Positions 17,287-26,279 of a DNA stretch of 64,000 nt are shown piece by piece. Position 1 is the stretch's first letter. Every line of letters starts with the position of its first letter. The position numbers and the translations under genes were made by a program. The DNA is taken from NCBI GenBank assembly GCA_036380925.1, contig DASVDW010000175.1, positions 1 through 64,000 of the forward strand. Reading direction: 5' to 3'. Origin of the DNA: JAICLV01 sp036380925 (GTDB lineage Bacteria; Actinomycetota; Actinomycetes; Acidothermales; Acidothermaceae). Under the pieces are notes generated by a model. It worked only from the letters and a program-made list of their open reading frames with translations. It did no database searches and had not been told where the DNA came from.

Positions 17287-18078
17287 GTGCGCGCCAGCAG
17301 TTCACAGGGCCAGTCGGGCCAGCCACGGGGCGCCGGTGTACCTCCATCGCAGCGCGACCCGCGGGTGGATCGCCCCGAACGCGAGCTGTCCCGCGGGATC
17401 CCCGACGCCTCGATCGCCCGACTGCCGCGCTACCTGCGCGCCCTGGTGGAGCTGGCCGAGGCGGGCGCGACCACGGTGTCGTCGGAGGAGCTGGCCGCGG
17501 CCGCGTGCGTCAACTCCGCGAAGCTGCGCCGCGACCTTTCCTACCTCGGCTCTTTCGGCACCAGGGGGGTCGGCTACCCGGTCGATTACCTGCAGTACCA
17601 AATCGAGCGCCAGCTCGGGCTGGCGCGCGATTGGCCGGTGGCCATCGTGGGCGTCGGCAACCTCGGTCGGGCGCTCGCGAACTACACCGGGTTCGCCACC
17701 CGCGGGCTGCGCGTCGCCTGCCTGCTCGACGCCGACGCCAGCCGCGTTGGCGAGATCGTCGGCGGCCTCCCCGTCCGGCACGTCGAGGAGCTCCAGCGCC
17801 TTGTCATGAAGCACCGAATCGCGATCGGTGTGGTGGCGACCCCGCCGGCCGCCGCGCAGGAGGTGTGCGACCGCTTGGTGCGCGCCGGCGTGCGCAGCAT
17901 ATTGAACTTCGCGTCGGCCGTCGTCGTCGTGCCTGATGGTGTCGAGTTGCGCAGCGTCGACCTGTCGACCGAGTTGCAGATCCTCGCCTTCCACGAGCAG
18001 CGGCGGCAATCCCCGCGCGGTGGCGGGCCGATCGTGCCTGAGCAAGCAGCCGGCGCTGAGACGGTGATGCGCACATGA
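17287..18078 (+). CDS. rex: Redox-sensing transcriptional repressor Rex
   Basis: NAD(H)-sensing repressor of respiratory and fermentative genes. The N-terminal winged helix (about residues 38-100) includes TVSSEELAAAACVNSAKLR and LSYLGSFGTRGVGYPV; the Rossmann domain has the NAD motif VGVGNLGRAL; the C-terminal swapped helix includes LSTELQILAFHEQR. GTG 17287 gives 263 residues; GTG 17365 would remove a poorly conserved 26-residue N-terminus and is equally possible. hemA overlaps its stop by ATGA, so Rex and heme synthesis are co-transcribed. Confidence 0.93.
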   Translation: MRASSSQGQSGQPRGAGVPPSQRDPRVDRPERELSRGIPDASIARLPRYLRALVELAEAGATTVSSEELAAAACVNSAKLRRDLSYLGSFGTRGVGYPVDYLQYQIERQLGLARDWPVAIVGVGNLGRALANYTGFATRGLRVACLLDADASRVGEIVGGLPVRHVEELQRLVMKHRIAIGVVATPPAAAQEVCDRLVRAGVRSILNFASAVVVVPDGVELRSVDLSTELQILAFHEQRRQSPRGGGPIVPEQAAGAETVMRT

Positions 18079-19379
18079 GCCTGCTCGTGGTCGGACTGTC
18101 GCATCGCAGCGCCCCGATGTCCCTGCTGGAACGGGTGTCGCTGCGTGACGACGCCGCGGCCAAGTTGCTTGACGACGTCGCGGCGGCGCCGGCGATCGAC
18201 GAGTCGATGCTGCTGTCGACCTGCAATCGCGTCGAGCTGTACGTCTGCGTCGAGAAGTTTCACGCCGGAGTCGCGGCGGTCTCCGAACTGCTCGCGCGGC
18301 ATGCCGGGCTGTCTTTCGACGAGCTTTCGCCGTTCATATACGTGCACTACGACGACCGCGCCATCCAACACCTCTTCGCGGTCACCGCCAGCCTCGACTC
18401 GATGCTGGTGGGGGAGCACCAGATCCTCGGCCAGGTGCGCGCCGCTTTCAAGCTCGCGCAAGAGCGCGGCGACGCGGGCACCACATTGCACGACGCCGTG
18501 GAGCACGCGCTGCACGCGGCCAAGCGAGCGCACGCCGAGACCGGGATCGACGCCGCGGGGGCGACGCTCATCGACGTCGGCCTGCGGGTCGGCGCGCCTG
18601 ACGGCGTCGCCGGGCGCGCCGCGCTGATCGTGGGTGCGGGCGCGATGGCGTCGGTCGCGGCCGCCACCCTCGCGTCGTCCGGTGTCGGGAGCATCGTGGT
18701 GGCGAGCCGCACCCTGCACTCCGCGGAGACGCTCGCGGCCCGGGTCGGCGGTCGGGCGACCCCGATCGAGGAGGTCGAGCAGGCGCTGGCCGACGCCGAC
18801 GTCGTCGTGTCGTGCACGGGAGCGGACGGCATCGTGCTCTCCCGAGACCGCCTCGCGGGAGCGATGGCGACCCGTCCGAATCGGCCGTTGTTCGTCTTGG
18901 ACGTCGCGCTGCCGCGTGATGTCGACCCCGACGCGGCGGCGCTCCCCGGCGTCACCCTGCTCGACCTCGACCAAATCAAGCCGATGCTGGAAAGCGCGAC
19001 GGCGGCGGACGACGTGCGCGAGGCGCGGCGGATCGTCGACGAGGAGCTGGCCGCGTATGTCGCGGTGCGACGGGCGTCGGGCGTGGCCCCGACGGTCGTG
19101 GCGTTGCGCGACAAGGCGGCGCAAACGGTCGACGCCGAGTTGCGCCGCCTGGAGCGGCGGCTCCCGCATCTCGACGACGTCGCCCGCGAGGAGGTCGCGG
19201 CGACGGTGCGACGGGTCGTCGACAAGCTGCTGCACGCGCCGACCGTCCGGGTCCAAGAGCTGGCCGGACTTGCCGGTCCGCAGTCGTACCCAGAGGCGTT
19301 GCGACGGCTGTTCGATCTCGATCCCGCGGCGCCGGCCGCCATCGCGGCGCCGATGCCCGCGGACGAGGAGGCGCCGTGA
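18075..19379 (+). CDS. hemA: Glutamyl-tRNA reductase
   Basis: First committed step of C5-pathway tetrapyrrole synthesis: Glu-tRNA(Glu) to glutamate-1-semialdehyde with NADPH. The catalytic Cys is C50 in LLSTCNRVELY; GEHQILGQVRAAFKLA is the family signature; the NADPH domain starts at ALIVGAGAMASVAA; a C-terminal dimerisation helix bundle follows. Length 434 is normal. It is coupled to rex upstream (ATGA) and hemC downstream (GTGA); the product is used by HemL, encoded at 30.5 kb. Confidence 0.95.
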   Translation: MSLLVVGLSHRSAPMSLLERVSLRDDAAAKLLDDVAAAPAIDESMLLSTCNRVELYVCVEKFHAGVAAVSELLARHAGLSFDELSPFIYVHYDDRAIQHLFAVTASLDSMLVGEHQILGQVRAAFKLAQERGDAGTTLHDAVEHALHAAKRAHAETGIDAAGATLIDVGLRVGAPDGVAGRAALIVGAGAMASVAAATLASSGVGSIVVASRTLHSAETLAARVGGRATPIEEVEQALADADVVVSCTGADGIVLSRDRLAGAMATRPNRPLFVLDVALPRDVDPDAAALPGVTLLDLDQIKPMLESATAADDVREARRIVDEELAAYVAVRRASGVAPTVVALRDKAAQTVDAELRRLERRLPHLDDVAREEVAATVRRVVDKLLHAPTVRVQELAGLAGPQSYPEALRRLFDLDPAAPAAIAAPMPADEEAP

Positions 19380-20401
19380 GCGCGCTGACGTCCACCGGCC
19401 TGTTGCGGCTGGGCACCAGGCGCAGCGCCCTTGCGATGGCGCAAGCCGGCCGCGTCGCCGACGCGTTGCGGGCTCGCGGGCGCGCGGTCGACATTGTCGG
19501 CGTCACGACGGAGGGCGATCGCACCGCCCGCCAGGGCGCACCGCTCGCCGACGTCGGCGGCGGTTCGGCTCAGGGCGTGTTCGTCGCCGCCTTGCGCGTG
19601 CGGTTGCTCGCCGGGGACGTCGACGTCGTCGTCCACTCGCTGAAGGACCTGCCCACCGCGCCTGCCGACGGTCTGGTGGTCGCCGCGATCCCGCCCCGCG
19701 AGGATCCCCGCGACGCGCTGGTGTCGCGCGCCGGCCAACGGCTCGCCGACCTGCCGTCGGGCGCCCGGATCGGCACCGGCTCGCCGCGTCGAGCCGCCCA
19801 ACTGCGCGCGGCGCGGCCGGACCTCGACGTCCGGCCGCTGCGGGGCAACGTCGACACCCGGCTGGGCAAGGTCTTCGACGGCGAGCTCGACGCGATCGTC
19901 GTGGCCGCCGCTGGCCTGGCCCGGCTAGGCCGCCTGGCGGAGGCCACCGAGCTGCTCGACCCGCTCACCATGCTGCCGGCGCCCGGCCAAGGCGCCCTCG
20001 CGATCGAATGCCGGGTCGGCGATCTTGATCCCGAAGGCTCGTTCGCGGAGCTGATTTCGAGCCTGGACGACGGCGCCACGCGCGCGGCCGTCACCGCCGA
20101 ACGCACGCTGCTCGCCGAACTCGAGGCGGGTTGCACGGCACCGGTCGGCGCCCTCGCGCGAGTCGACGCCGGATCCGGTGGGGGCAGCGGGCTGGCGGCC
20201 AATTTGCATCTGGACGCGGCAGTCGTCAGCGTTGACGGCGCCACCGCTATCCGCCGCTCGGCGAGCGGCCCGATCGCGCAGCCTGTCGAACTCGGTCGCC
20301 GACTCGCGGCCGAACTGCTCGCGGCGGGCGCGGCCGGCCTCGTCGGCGGCTCGACAGCAACAGCCACTAACCCAATCTCGCGGTCACGCGAGAATCAGTG
20401 A
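19376..20401 (+). CDS. hemC: Hydroxymethylbilane synthase (porphobilinogen deaminase)
   Basis: Polymerises four porphobilinogen units. It shows the N-terminal LRLGTRRSALAMAQA, VHSLKDLPT, the Arg-rich RIGTGSPRRAAQL, LRGNVDTRLGK, GQGALAIECR and the cofactor Cys in LEAGCTAPVGA. At 341 residues it is slightly long because of a C-terminal Ala/Gly/Thr-rich tail after the domain-3 region. Its GTG start overlaps the hemA stop. Confidence 0.95.
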   Translation: MSALTSTGLLRLGTRRSALAMAQAGRVADALRARGRAVDIVGVTTEGDRTARQGAPLADVGGGSAQGVFVAALRVRLLAGDVDVVVHSLKDLPTAPADGLVVAAIPPREDPRDALVSRAGQRLADLPSGARIGTGSPRRAAQLRAARPDLDVRPLRGNVDTRLGKVFDGELDAIVVAAAGLARLGRLAEATELLDPLTMLPAPGQGALAIECRVGDLDPEGSFAELISSLDDGATRAAVTAERTLLAELEAGCTAPVGALARVDAGSGGGSGLAANLHLDAAVVSVDGATAIRRSASGPIAQPVELGRRLAAELLAAGAAGLVGGSTATATNPISRSRENQ

Positions 20402-20416
20402 CAGGACAGGACGGCG

Positions 20417-22012
20417 ATGAGGTCAACGCCCAAGCAAGCGGGCACCGTGGCATTCGTTGGAGCCGGACCGGGCGACCCCGCACTACTCACCTTGCGCGCC
20501 GCCGAGCTGCTCGGCCGCGCTGACGTCGTGGTGACGGACACCACGCCCGTCCCAGGGATAGCGCGGCTCTTCCGCGATGGCGCGACGGTTGTCGAGCTCT
20601 CCTCCGACGGCGACGCCGAGCGCTCGCGCACACCCGCCGAGCGGGCCAAGGCGATCACCGAGCCGGCGAAGGCCGGCAAGTCGGTGGTGCGGTTGTTGAC
20701 CGGCGACCCGCTGTTCGACGGCGAGGGCGCCGACGAGGCGGCCGCGTGCGCGAAGGCGAAGTTGACGTTCGAGATCGTGCCGGGAGTCCCCGTGGCGTCT
20801 GGAGTCCCGAGTCACGCCGGCATCGCGTTGTTCGACGCGAAGCATCGCGACGTTCGGGTGGTCGACACGAGTGGCGCACCGGATTGGGCGAGTCTGGCGA
20901 CCGCGCCGCAGACGCTGGTGCTGACCAAGGTGGACAACTTCGCCGGCGCCGCCGACGCGCTCGTCAAGCATGGCCGCTCACCGCAGACGCCCGTCGCCGC
21001 GACGCGCGCCGGGGCGACCACCGAGCAGCACACCGTCGTGTCGACCCTTGCCGGATTGGCCGCCGACGCGAAGGCCGCGGGGTTGTCAGGGCCGGGTGTG
21101 CTGGCTGTCGGCGACGTGGTGAAGAGCCGCACGGCGCTGTCGTGGTTCGAGACCAAGCCGCTGTTCGGATGGCGGGTGCTCGTGCCGCGCACCAAGGAGC
21201 AGGCGGGCGTGCTGTCAGAGAAGTTGCGGGCGTACGGCGCGGTTCCGGCCGAGGTGCCGACGATCGCGGTCGAACCGCCGCGCACGCCGCAGCAGATGGA
21301 ACGCGCGGTGCGCGGCTTGGTCACCGGCCGCTACGAGTGGATCGCGTTCACCTCGGTCAACGCGGTGCGCGCGGTGCGCGAGAAGTTCGAAGAGTACGGG
21401 CTCGACGCGCGTGCGTTTTCCGGCATCAAGGTCGCGGCCGTCGGTGAGCAGACCGCGGCGTCCTTGTTGGCGTTCGGCGTGAAGCCCGACCTGGTGCCGT
21501 CCGGCGAGCAGTCGGCGGCCGGGCTGCTCGCCGATTTCCCGCCGTACGACGACGTTCTCGACCCGATCAACCGGGTGTTCTTGCCGCGCGCTGACATCGC
21601 CACCGAGACGTTGGTGGCCGGTCTGATCGAACTCGGTTGGGAAGTCGACGACGTCACCGCCTACCGCACGGTGCGCGCGGCGCCGCCGCCGGCGCCGACG
21701 CGCGAGGCGATCAAGACCGGTGGGTTCGACGCCGTGGTGTTCACGTCGTCCTCGACCGTGCGCAACCTGGTCGGGATCGCCGGCAAGCCCCACGCCACCA
21801 CGGTCATCGCCTGCATCGGTCCGCAGACCGCGAAAACCGCCGAAGAGCACGGGCTGCGGGTCGACGTGCTCGCCGACGAGCCGTCGGTCGGCGCGCTGGC
21901 CGACGCGCTCGCGTCGTTCGGGCTTGCGCAGCGGATGGCCGCCGAGGCGGCCGGGGAGTGGACCGGCAAGCCCGGCCGGCCGAAGTCCAACACTCGACGC
22001 AAGGCGAAGTAG
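20417..22012 (+). CDS. hemD: SUMT-like / uroporphyrinogen-III synthase fusion
   Basis: 531-residue two-domain protein. The N-terminal half (about 1-245) has the tetrapyrrole methylase fold: VAFVGAGPGDPALLTLRA, LLTGDPLFDGEGADE, EIVPGVPVASGVPSHAGIAL. The C-terminal half (about 250-505) is uroporphyrinogen-III synthase, HemD, with GWRVLVPRTKEQAG, WIAFTSVNAV and VVFTSSSTVRNL. The methylase half departs from canonical SUMT (GDPxxFGRGxEE and VPGVTSA are altered), so cyclising HemD activity is the safer call. Fusions of this type are usual in actinobacteria. Confidence 0.9.
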   Translation: MRSTPKQAGTVAFVGAGPGDPALLTLRAAELLGRADVVVTDTTPVPGIARLFRDGATVVELSSDGDAERSRTPAERAKAITEPAKAGKSVVRLLTGDPLFDGEGADEAAACAKAKLTFEIVPGVPVASGVPSHAGIALFDAKHRDVRVVDTSGAPDWASLATAPQTLVLTKVDNFAGAADALVKHGRSPQTPVAATRAGATTEQHTVVSTLAGLAADAKAAGLSGPGVLAVGDVVKSRTALSWFETKPLFGWRVLVPRTKEQAGVLSEKLRAYGAVPAEVPTIAVEPPRTPQQMERAVRGLVTGRYEWIAFTSVNAVRAVREKFEEYGLDARAFSGIKVAAVGEQTAASLLAFGVKPDLVPSGEQSAAGLLADFPPYDDVLDPINRVFLPRADIATETLVAGLIELGWEVDDVTAYRTVRAAPPPAPTREAIKTGGFDAVVFTSSSTVRNLVGIAGKPHATTVIACIGPQTAKTAEEHGLRVDVLADEPSVGALADALASFGLAQRMAAEAAGEWTGKPGRPKSNTRRKAK

Positions 22013-22025
22013 ATCGGGAGTCGGC

Positions 22026-23021
22026 ATGGCAGTCGGAGCTGAGCGGCCGCGCAGGTTGCGGCGAACCCCAGCGCTACGGCGCCTGGTCGCGCAGGCGCAG
22101 GTCTCGCCGTCCGACCTGGTGCTGCCGTTGTTCGTCAAAGAAGGCATCGCCGAGCCGGCGCCCATCGCGTCGATGCCGGGCGTCCTCCAGCACACTCGCG
22201 ACTCGCTGCGCAAGGCCGCCGTCGAGGCGGTGGCTGAAGGTGTCGGCGGGCTGATTCTGTTCGGCATTCCAGAAGAAAAGGACGCCGTGGGGTCGGCCGC
22301 CGACGATCCATCGGGCATCGTGCAGGTCGCGCTCGGCGATCTGGTCTCCGAGGTGGGCGACCAGACGGTGCTCATCACCGACCTCTGCCTCGACGAGTAC
22401 ACCGATCACGGCCACTGCGGGGTGCTCGCTCAAACGGCGTCCGGCGCGGTCGTCGACAACGACGCCACCCTCGAGCGGTACGCGTCCATCGCGGTGGCGC
22501 AAGCCCGCGCTGGGGCGCACGTCGTCGCGCCGAGCGGGATGATGGACGGCCAAGTCGGGGCGATCCGAAGTGCCCTTGACGGCGAAGGCTTTTCTGACGT
22601 CGCGATCCTGGCTTACTCCGCGAAGTACGCGTCCTCTTTTTACGGTCCGTTCCGCGACGCCGCCGAGTGCGCGCCTCGCTTCGGCGATCGGCGCTCGTAC
22701 CAGCAAGACATCGCCAACGGCGACGAGGCGCTGCGCGAGGTCGCCCTCGACCTCGCCGAGGGCGCCGACATGGTGATGGTGAAACCGGCGATGGCGTATC
22801 TCGACGTGCTGCGGCGGGTGAGCGATTTCGTCGACGTGCCGGTGGCCGCGTATCAAGTCAGCGGCGAGTACGCGATGGTCGAGGCGGCCGCCGCCAACGG
22901 CTGGCTGGACCGTGAGTCGGTCATTCTCGAGACGGTGACGTCGATTCGACGGGCGGGCGCCGACTTCGTGCTGACATATTGGGCGACCGAACTCGCGCGG
23001 TTGCTGCGATCGAAGGCATGA
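22026..23021 (+). CDS. hemB: Delta-aminolevulinic acid dehydratase (porphobilinogen synthase)
   Basis: Condenses two 5-aminolevulinate to porphobilinogen. 331 residues. The two Schiff-base lysines are in AYSAKYASSFYGPFR and MVMVKPAMAYLD. The metal-site loop reads DLCLDEYTDHGHCG: two of the three zinc-ligand Cys of the E. coli enzyme remain and the middle one is Asp, which is a mixed pattern between the zinc and magnesium types. ATG 22026 has GGGAG 5 nt upstream. The downstream HAD gene overlaps by ATGA. Confidence 0.95.
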   Translation: MAVGAERPRRLRRTPALRRLVAQAQVSPSDLVLPLFVKEGIAEPAPIASMPGVLQHTRDSLRKAAVEAVAEGVGGLILFGIPEEKDAVGSAADDPSGIVQVALGDLVSEVGDQTVLITDLCLDEYTDHGHCGVLAQTASGAVVDNDATLERYASIAVAQARAGAHVVAPSGMMDGQVGAIRSALDGEGFSDVAILAYSAKYASSFYGPFRDAAECAPRFGDRRSYQQDIANGDEALREVALDLAEGADMVMVKPAMAYLDVLRRVSDFVDVPVAAYQVSGEYAMVEAAAANGWLDRESVILETVTSIRRAGADFVLTYWATELARLLRSKA

Positions 23022-23692
23022 CGCCGCCCCGCGCGGTGCTGCTCGACGCGGGCGGCGTGCTGCTGCTGCCAAACCCGTGGGCGATCGCCGCGGTGTTGCG
23101 CGCGGCTGGCGGTCGGGTCGGCATCGACGACGCGCGCCGTTGGCACTACGAGGCCACCGCGGTGATGGACGCGCATGACGAGGTCGACTGGCATCGCTAC
23201 CACGAGCTGTTCGCCTTGCGCGCCGGTGTGCCCGAAGCCAACTTCGCCGACGCGACCGCCGCGCTGATGGATCTGTACGTCGCGCCGGCGCCGACCCTAT
23301 GGAACGTGGTTCCTGACGGATTGGCTGCGCAGCTTGCCGAGTTGCACGCCACCGGTGTGGCGATCGCCGTGGTGTCGAACGCCGACGGAACGGTGGAGTC
23401 GTTGCTGCGCCGCAGCGGGTTGGTTTTCGACATCGTCATCGACTCGCAAATCGTCGGCTTTGCGAAGCCGCAGCCGGAGATTTTCGATATCGCGTTGGGG
23501 AAACTCGACGTCGCAGCGGCCGACGCTGTGCACGTCGGCGACACCGCCTGGGCGGACGTCGTCGGGGCCCGAGCGGCCGGCGTACGGCCGCTGCACATGG
23601 ACCCGTTCGGCGATTGTCCTTATCCCGACGGCGACCACGAGCACGTGCGCTCACTCGCCGACGTCGTGCAGTTGGCGGCCGGCGCGCGTTAG
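23018..23692 (+). CDS. HAD family hydrolase
   Basis: 224-residue haloacid dehalogenase-superfamily phosphatase. Motif I is altered: VLLDAGGVLLLP (the usual DxDG nucleophile region reads DAGG, as in other subgroups where the second Asp is replaced). Motif II is VVSNADGT, the Lys is in GFAKPQPEIF and motif IV is HVGDTAWADVVGARAAG. Substrate unknown. It is the last gene of the hem operon, coupled to hemB; a link to heme synthesis is not supported beyond position. Confidence 0.85.
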   Translation: MTPPRAVLLDAGGVLLLPNPWAIAAVLRAAGGRVGIDDARRWHYEATAVMDAHDEVDWHRYHELFALRAGVPEANFADATAALMDLYVAPAPTLWNVVPDGLAAQLAELHATGVAIAVVSNADGTVESLLRRSGLVFDIVIDSQIVGFAKPQPEIFDIALGKLDVAAADAVHVGDTAWADVVGARAAGVRPLHMDPFGDCPYPDGDHEHVRSLADVVQLAAGAR

Positions 23693-23702
23693 TTCCTCGT
23701 GT

Positions 23703-25742
23703 TCAGCCGGTCCAGGGATGAGTTGGGGTTGATCCGTCGGGCGCCAACAGGTCGAAGCCGTCAGGGGTGTTGAGCAGTCCTGGCGCGGTGCCGGCCACGT
23801 CGTCCACACCGTATTGCCAGACGATTGACTTACTAGCTGGGTCGATCATCACAACGCGGTGCCGGTAGTCGTCGTTCACGCAGATGACGCCGCTCGGCAG
23901 CACTTCTGCGAGGCTCGGGTGGTCGAGCATGCCGTGGCCGCTCGGCACGTGGTAATCCCACAGCACGTGACCCTCGCGGTCGAACTCCACGATGCCGCCT
24001 GGGCGCGCGTAGTCGGCGACGATGTACTTGTCAGGGCCGATCTGCTGCGGGTCGGACGGATAGGTGATCGGCAGGTGCACTGTCCACACCAGCGAACCGG
24101 TCAACGTGTACTCGCTGATCCACGACCCGTCGACCTCTGATATCAGCACGTCGCCGTTCTGCAGCGGCGTGTCGCCGTTCGGGTAGCCAAGCGACTTCGG
24201 CGGCCGGTGCACGCAACTGCCGGTGGTGCCGATCTGGCCGACCTGTCGCGCCTGCGGGCTGATGATGACGACCCGGCAGTTGTTCGCGTCGGCGACGATG
24301 ACCCTGCCGTCCTTGAGCAGGTAGGCGTCGTCGGGCTCGTGAAGATATCCAGAGCCTGGCCCGGCTTGGCCGGGGTGTCCGTACGACCACAGCGAATTGC
24401 CTGCAGGGTAGGCAATCTTTACGATCGTGTGATTACCCTCCTGGTTCGAGATGATCGCCTTTCCGCCGTCGGTGAAGAACGCGTCGTCCGGAAAATAGAA
24501 GCCGGACGGCGGCGCTGCCGCGCGCGCGTTCGGGAACGTCCAGTGGATGGCGCCCCTCGGATCGACCAGGAGCAGCCGATTGTTGCCGCGATCGGCGATG
24601 AGCAGTTGGCCGCTGAAGGCGGTCTCACCGAGCCCTTCCGCGCTTGCGCGCGGCGAGACGGTCCGCGTCTTCAGCGCGACGATCGCCGTCGTCGCGGCGA
24701 CCGTCTGCTCGGCGGTGAGCGCGTTTCCGCCGATCACGTAAGCGGTGTCACCGACGACGACGGTCGCCATGTCGGAGACCGACTCGGGCAACGAGCCGAC
24801 GACGGTCACGGCGTTGGTCGACGGATTGAACGCGTAGACGGTGTTTTGCAAGGTGTGGCCGTCGGTGCCGCCGATCACCAGCACTTCATCTCCAAGCGCG
24901 GCGACGGTTTCATGCGCTAGCGGGTGAGGAAACTTGGCCACCACGCTGCTGTGGCCGGTGCCGGTGTCGACGCGTTGGATGTCGGCGGTGGCGACGCCAC
25001 GATGCTCGCCACCGAACATCCAAACCGAACCCTTCGCGGCGTAGGCCGCGCCGTACCGGATCGTCTCGCCGAGTTGCCCTGCCTGGGTGAAGGTCTTGCC
25101 GTCGGTGGTGACCAGCACACCGGGGACTTCGTGAGCCCCGTCGTACCCGCCGACGACGTAAAGGGAGTTGCCGCTGACCGCGACGGAGTCGTCTGATCGT
25201 GGTTGCGGGAGCTGCCCGACCCGAGCGGCCGCGCCGTTCGATCGAACCTCCTGGACGGCGTTCGTGGTCGACGCCGCGCCGCCGCCCACGACGAACGCAT
25301 GGCCGTCGATCACCGCCGCCGCCGCATCGTGCACGGGCGCCGCGAGCTTCCCTGCCTCCGTCACGCCGCCGGTTGACGGGTCGAATGCCTCAATGCTCGC
25401 CGTGGTTTGCTGCCTCGCGGTGAGGCCGCCGACGACGAGCACTTTTCCGCCGACGTTGACTGCCACCACGCGTGACAACGCTTGGGGCAACCGCGCGCCG
25501 ATCGTCGTCGCGGTGAGCGCAGCCGTCGGAACGGATGGCGACGCAGGGGTGGAGCTATCCGGCGACGCCGCGGTGGAGCTTGCCGCGTTATTCAACGTTG
25601 CTGGTGAGCCGGCTGCGGAGGGCGTCGCCGGGTGGTGCTTGCTCGAGGTGCAACCGCTCACAGCAAGCGCCGCGGTGATAGCGAGCGCGGTCGCCGGGAG
25701 CACCCGCCGGGGCGCACGTGCAAGGAAGATCTCGAGCCGCAT
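23703..25742 (-). CDS. Lipoprotein with two beta-propeller regions (Kelch-like and NHL-like)
   Basis: 679 residues. Lipoprotein signal peptide with lipobox AVSGC (C31) and a Ser/Thr/Pro linker to about residue 75. A Kelch-like propeller (about 80-365) repeats motifs such as VLVVGGLTA, AFVVGGG, LYVVGGYDG, VLVIGGTDG and AYVIGGN. A second propeller follows with NHL/arylsulfotransferase-like blades: DRGNNRLLLVDPRG, HEPDDAYLLKDGRVIVADAN, DVLISEVDGSWI, DYRHRVVMIDP. ATG 25742 is used because the signal peptide starts there; the frame is open further upstream. Likely anchored outside the membrane. Divergent from the ApbE cluster; ligand unknown. Confidence 0.85.
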   Translation of the reverse strand: MRLEIFLARAPRRVLPATALAITAALAVSGCTSSKHHPATPSAAGSPATLNNAASSTAASPDSSTPASPSVPTAALTATTIGARLPQALSRVVAVNVGGKVLVVGGLTARQQTTASIEAFDPSTGGVTEAGKLAAPVHDAAAAVIDGHAFVVGGGAASTTNAVQEVRSNGAAARVGQLPQPRSDDSVAVSGNSLYVVGGYDGAHEVPGVLVTTDGKTFTQAGQLGETIRYGAAYAAKGSVWMFGGEHRGVATADIQRVDTGTGHSSVVAKFPHPLAHETVAALGDEVLVIGGTDGHTLQNTVYAFNPSTNAVTVVGSLPESVSDMATVVVGDTAYVIGGNALTAEQTVAATTAIVALKTRTVSPRASAEGLGETAFSGQLLIADRGNNRLLLVDPRGAIHWTFPNARAAAPPSGFYFPDDAFFTDGGKAIISNQEGNHTIVKIAYPAGNSLWSYGHPGQAGPGSGYLHEPDDAYLLKDGRVIVADANNCRVVIISPQARQVGQIGTTGSCVHRPPKSLGYPNGDTPLQNGDVLISEVDGSWISEYTLTGSLVWTVHLPITYPSDPQQIGPDKYIVADYARPGGIVEFDREGHVLWDYHVPSGHGMLDHPSLAEVLPSGVICVNDDYRHRVVMIDPASKSIVWQYGVDDVAGTAPGLLNTPDGFDLLAPDGSTPTHPWTG

Positions 25743-25973
25743 GCCGCCACCCTGGAGAGCCGACCTGAAAGTTCTCTGAAGATTCTCCAGTTTCACGTGC
25801 TCGTAAGGTCCGGCGGGGATCGTCGAACCGGAGAGGCGCCCAGCCGCGATGTGACTGGGTGAATGTCTTAAGGCTCGTTCAGCTGGTTCCAAGGCGGCCG
25901 CCAGAGTCGCCGCGGACATTCGAAAGGGCGGGGCGGACACCGGCGAACAGGCTGAGCTCGAGGAGGAACGCTC
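25743..25973. other. Divergent intergenic region
   Basis: 231 bp between the two-propeller lipoprotein gene (minus) and the ApbE cluster (plus). It must hold promoters for both. A strong ribosome binding site (GAGGAGG) precedes the ATG at 25974. I see no clear operator. Confidence 0.5.
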
Positions 25974-26279
25974 ATGGCATCCCGAAGCGATGGGCTGCGG
26001 CGGGCGACCGCCGCCACGACCTTGCTGGCCGCCGCGAGTGTGACCGGCGTGGTCGTTGTCGGCGCGGTCGTGTCGCATCACCCAGCGACGCATGCGACAA
26101 CGGGAACCACGGGCACGTCGTCCGTCTCGTCGGGCGGCTCAGATGACTCGTCGGGCAACTCGTCCGACAACCGTTCCGGTGACGACTCCAACGGCGGCGC
26201 CGTTCAACAACCGACACAGCAACCCGTGCAGCAGGCCCCGCAGCTGTCCAACAGCCACGCGGTGACGAGCGGCTCATGA
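25974..26279 (+). CDS. Small membrane-anchored or secreted Ser/Gly/Asn-rich protein
   Basis: 101 residues. A single hydrophobic N-terminal segment (TTLLAAASVTGVVVVGAVVS, residues about 15-34) is followed only by low-complexity sequence: Ser/Gly/Asp/Asn (SSGGSDDSSGNSSDN), then Gln/Pro (QQPTQQPVQQAPQ), ending SHAVTSGS. There is no folded domain. It is the first gene of the ApbE cluster and overlaps it by ATGA, where many related clusters encode an FMN_bind domain protein. It lacks the SGAT-type flavinylation motif; whether the Ser/Thr tail accepts FMN is speculation. Confidence 0.75.
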   Translation: MASRSDGLRRATAATTLLAAASVTGVVVVGAVVSHHPATHATTGTTGTSSVSSGGSDDSSGNSSDNRSGDDSNGGAVQQPTQQPVQQAPQLSNSHAVTSGS

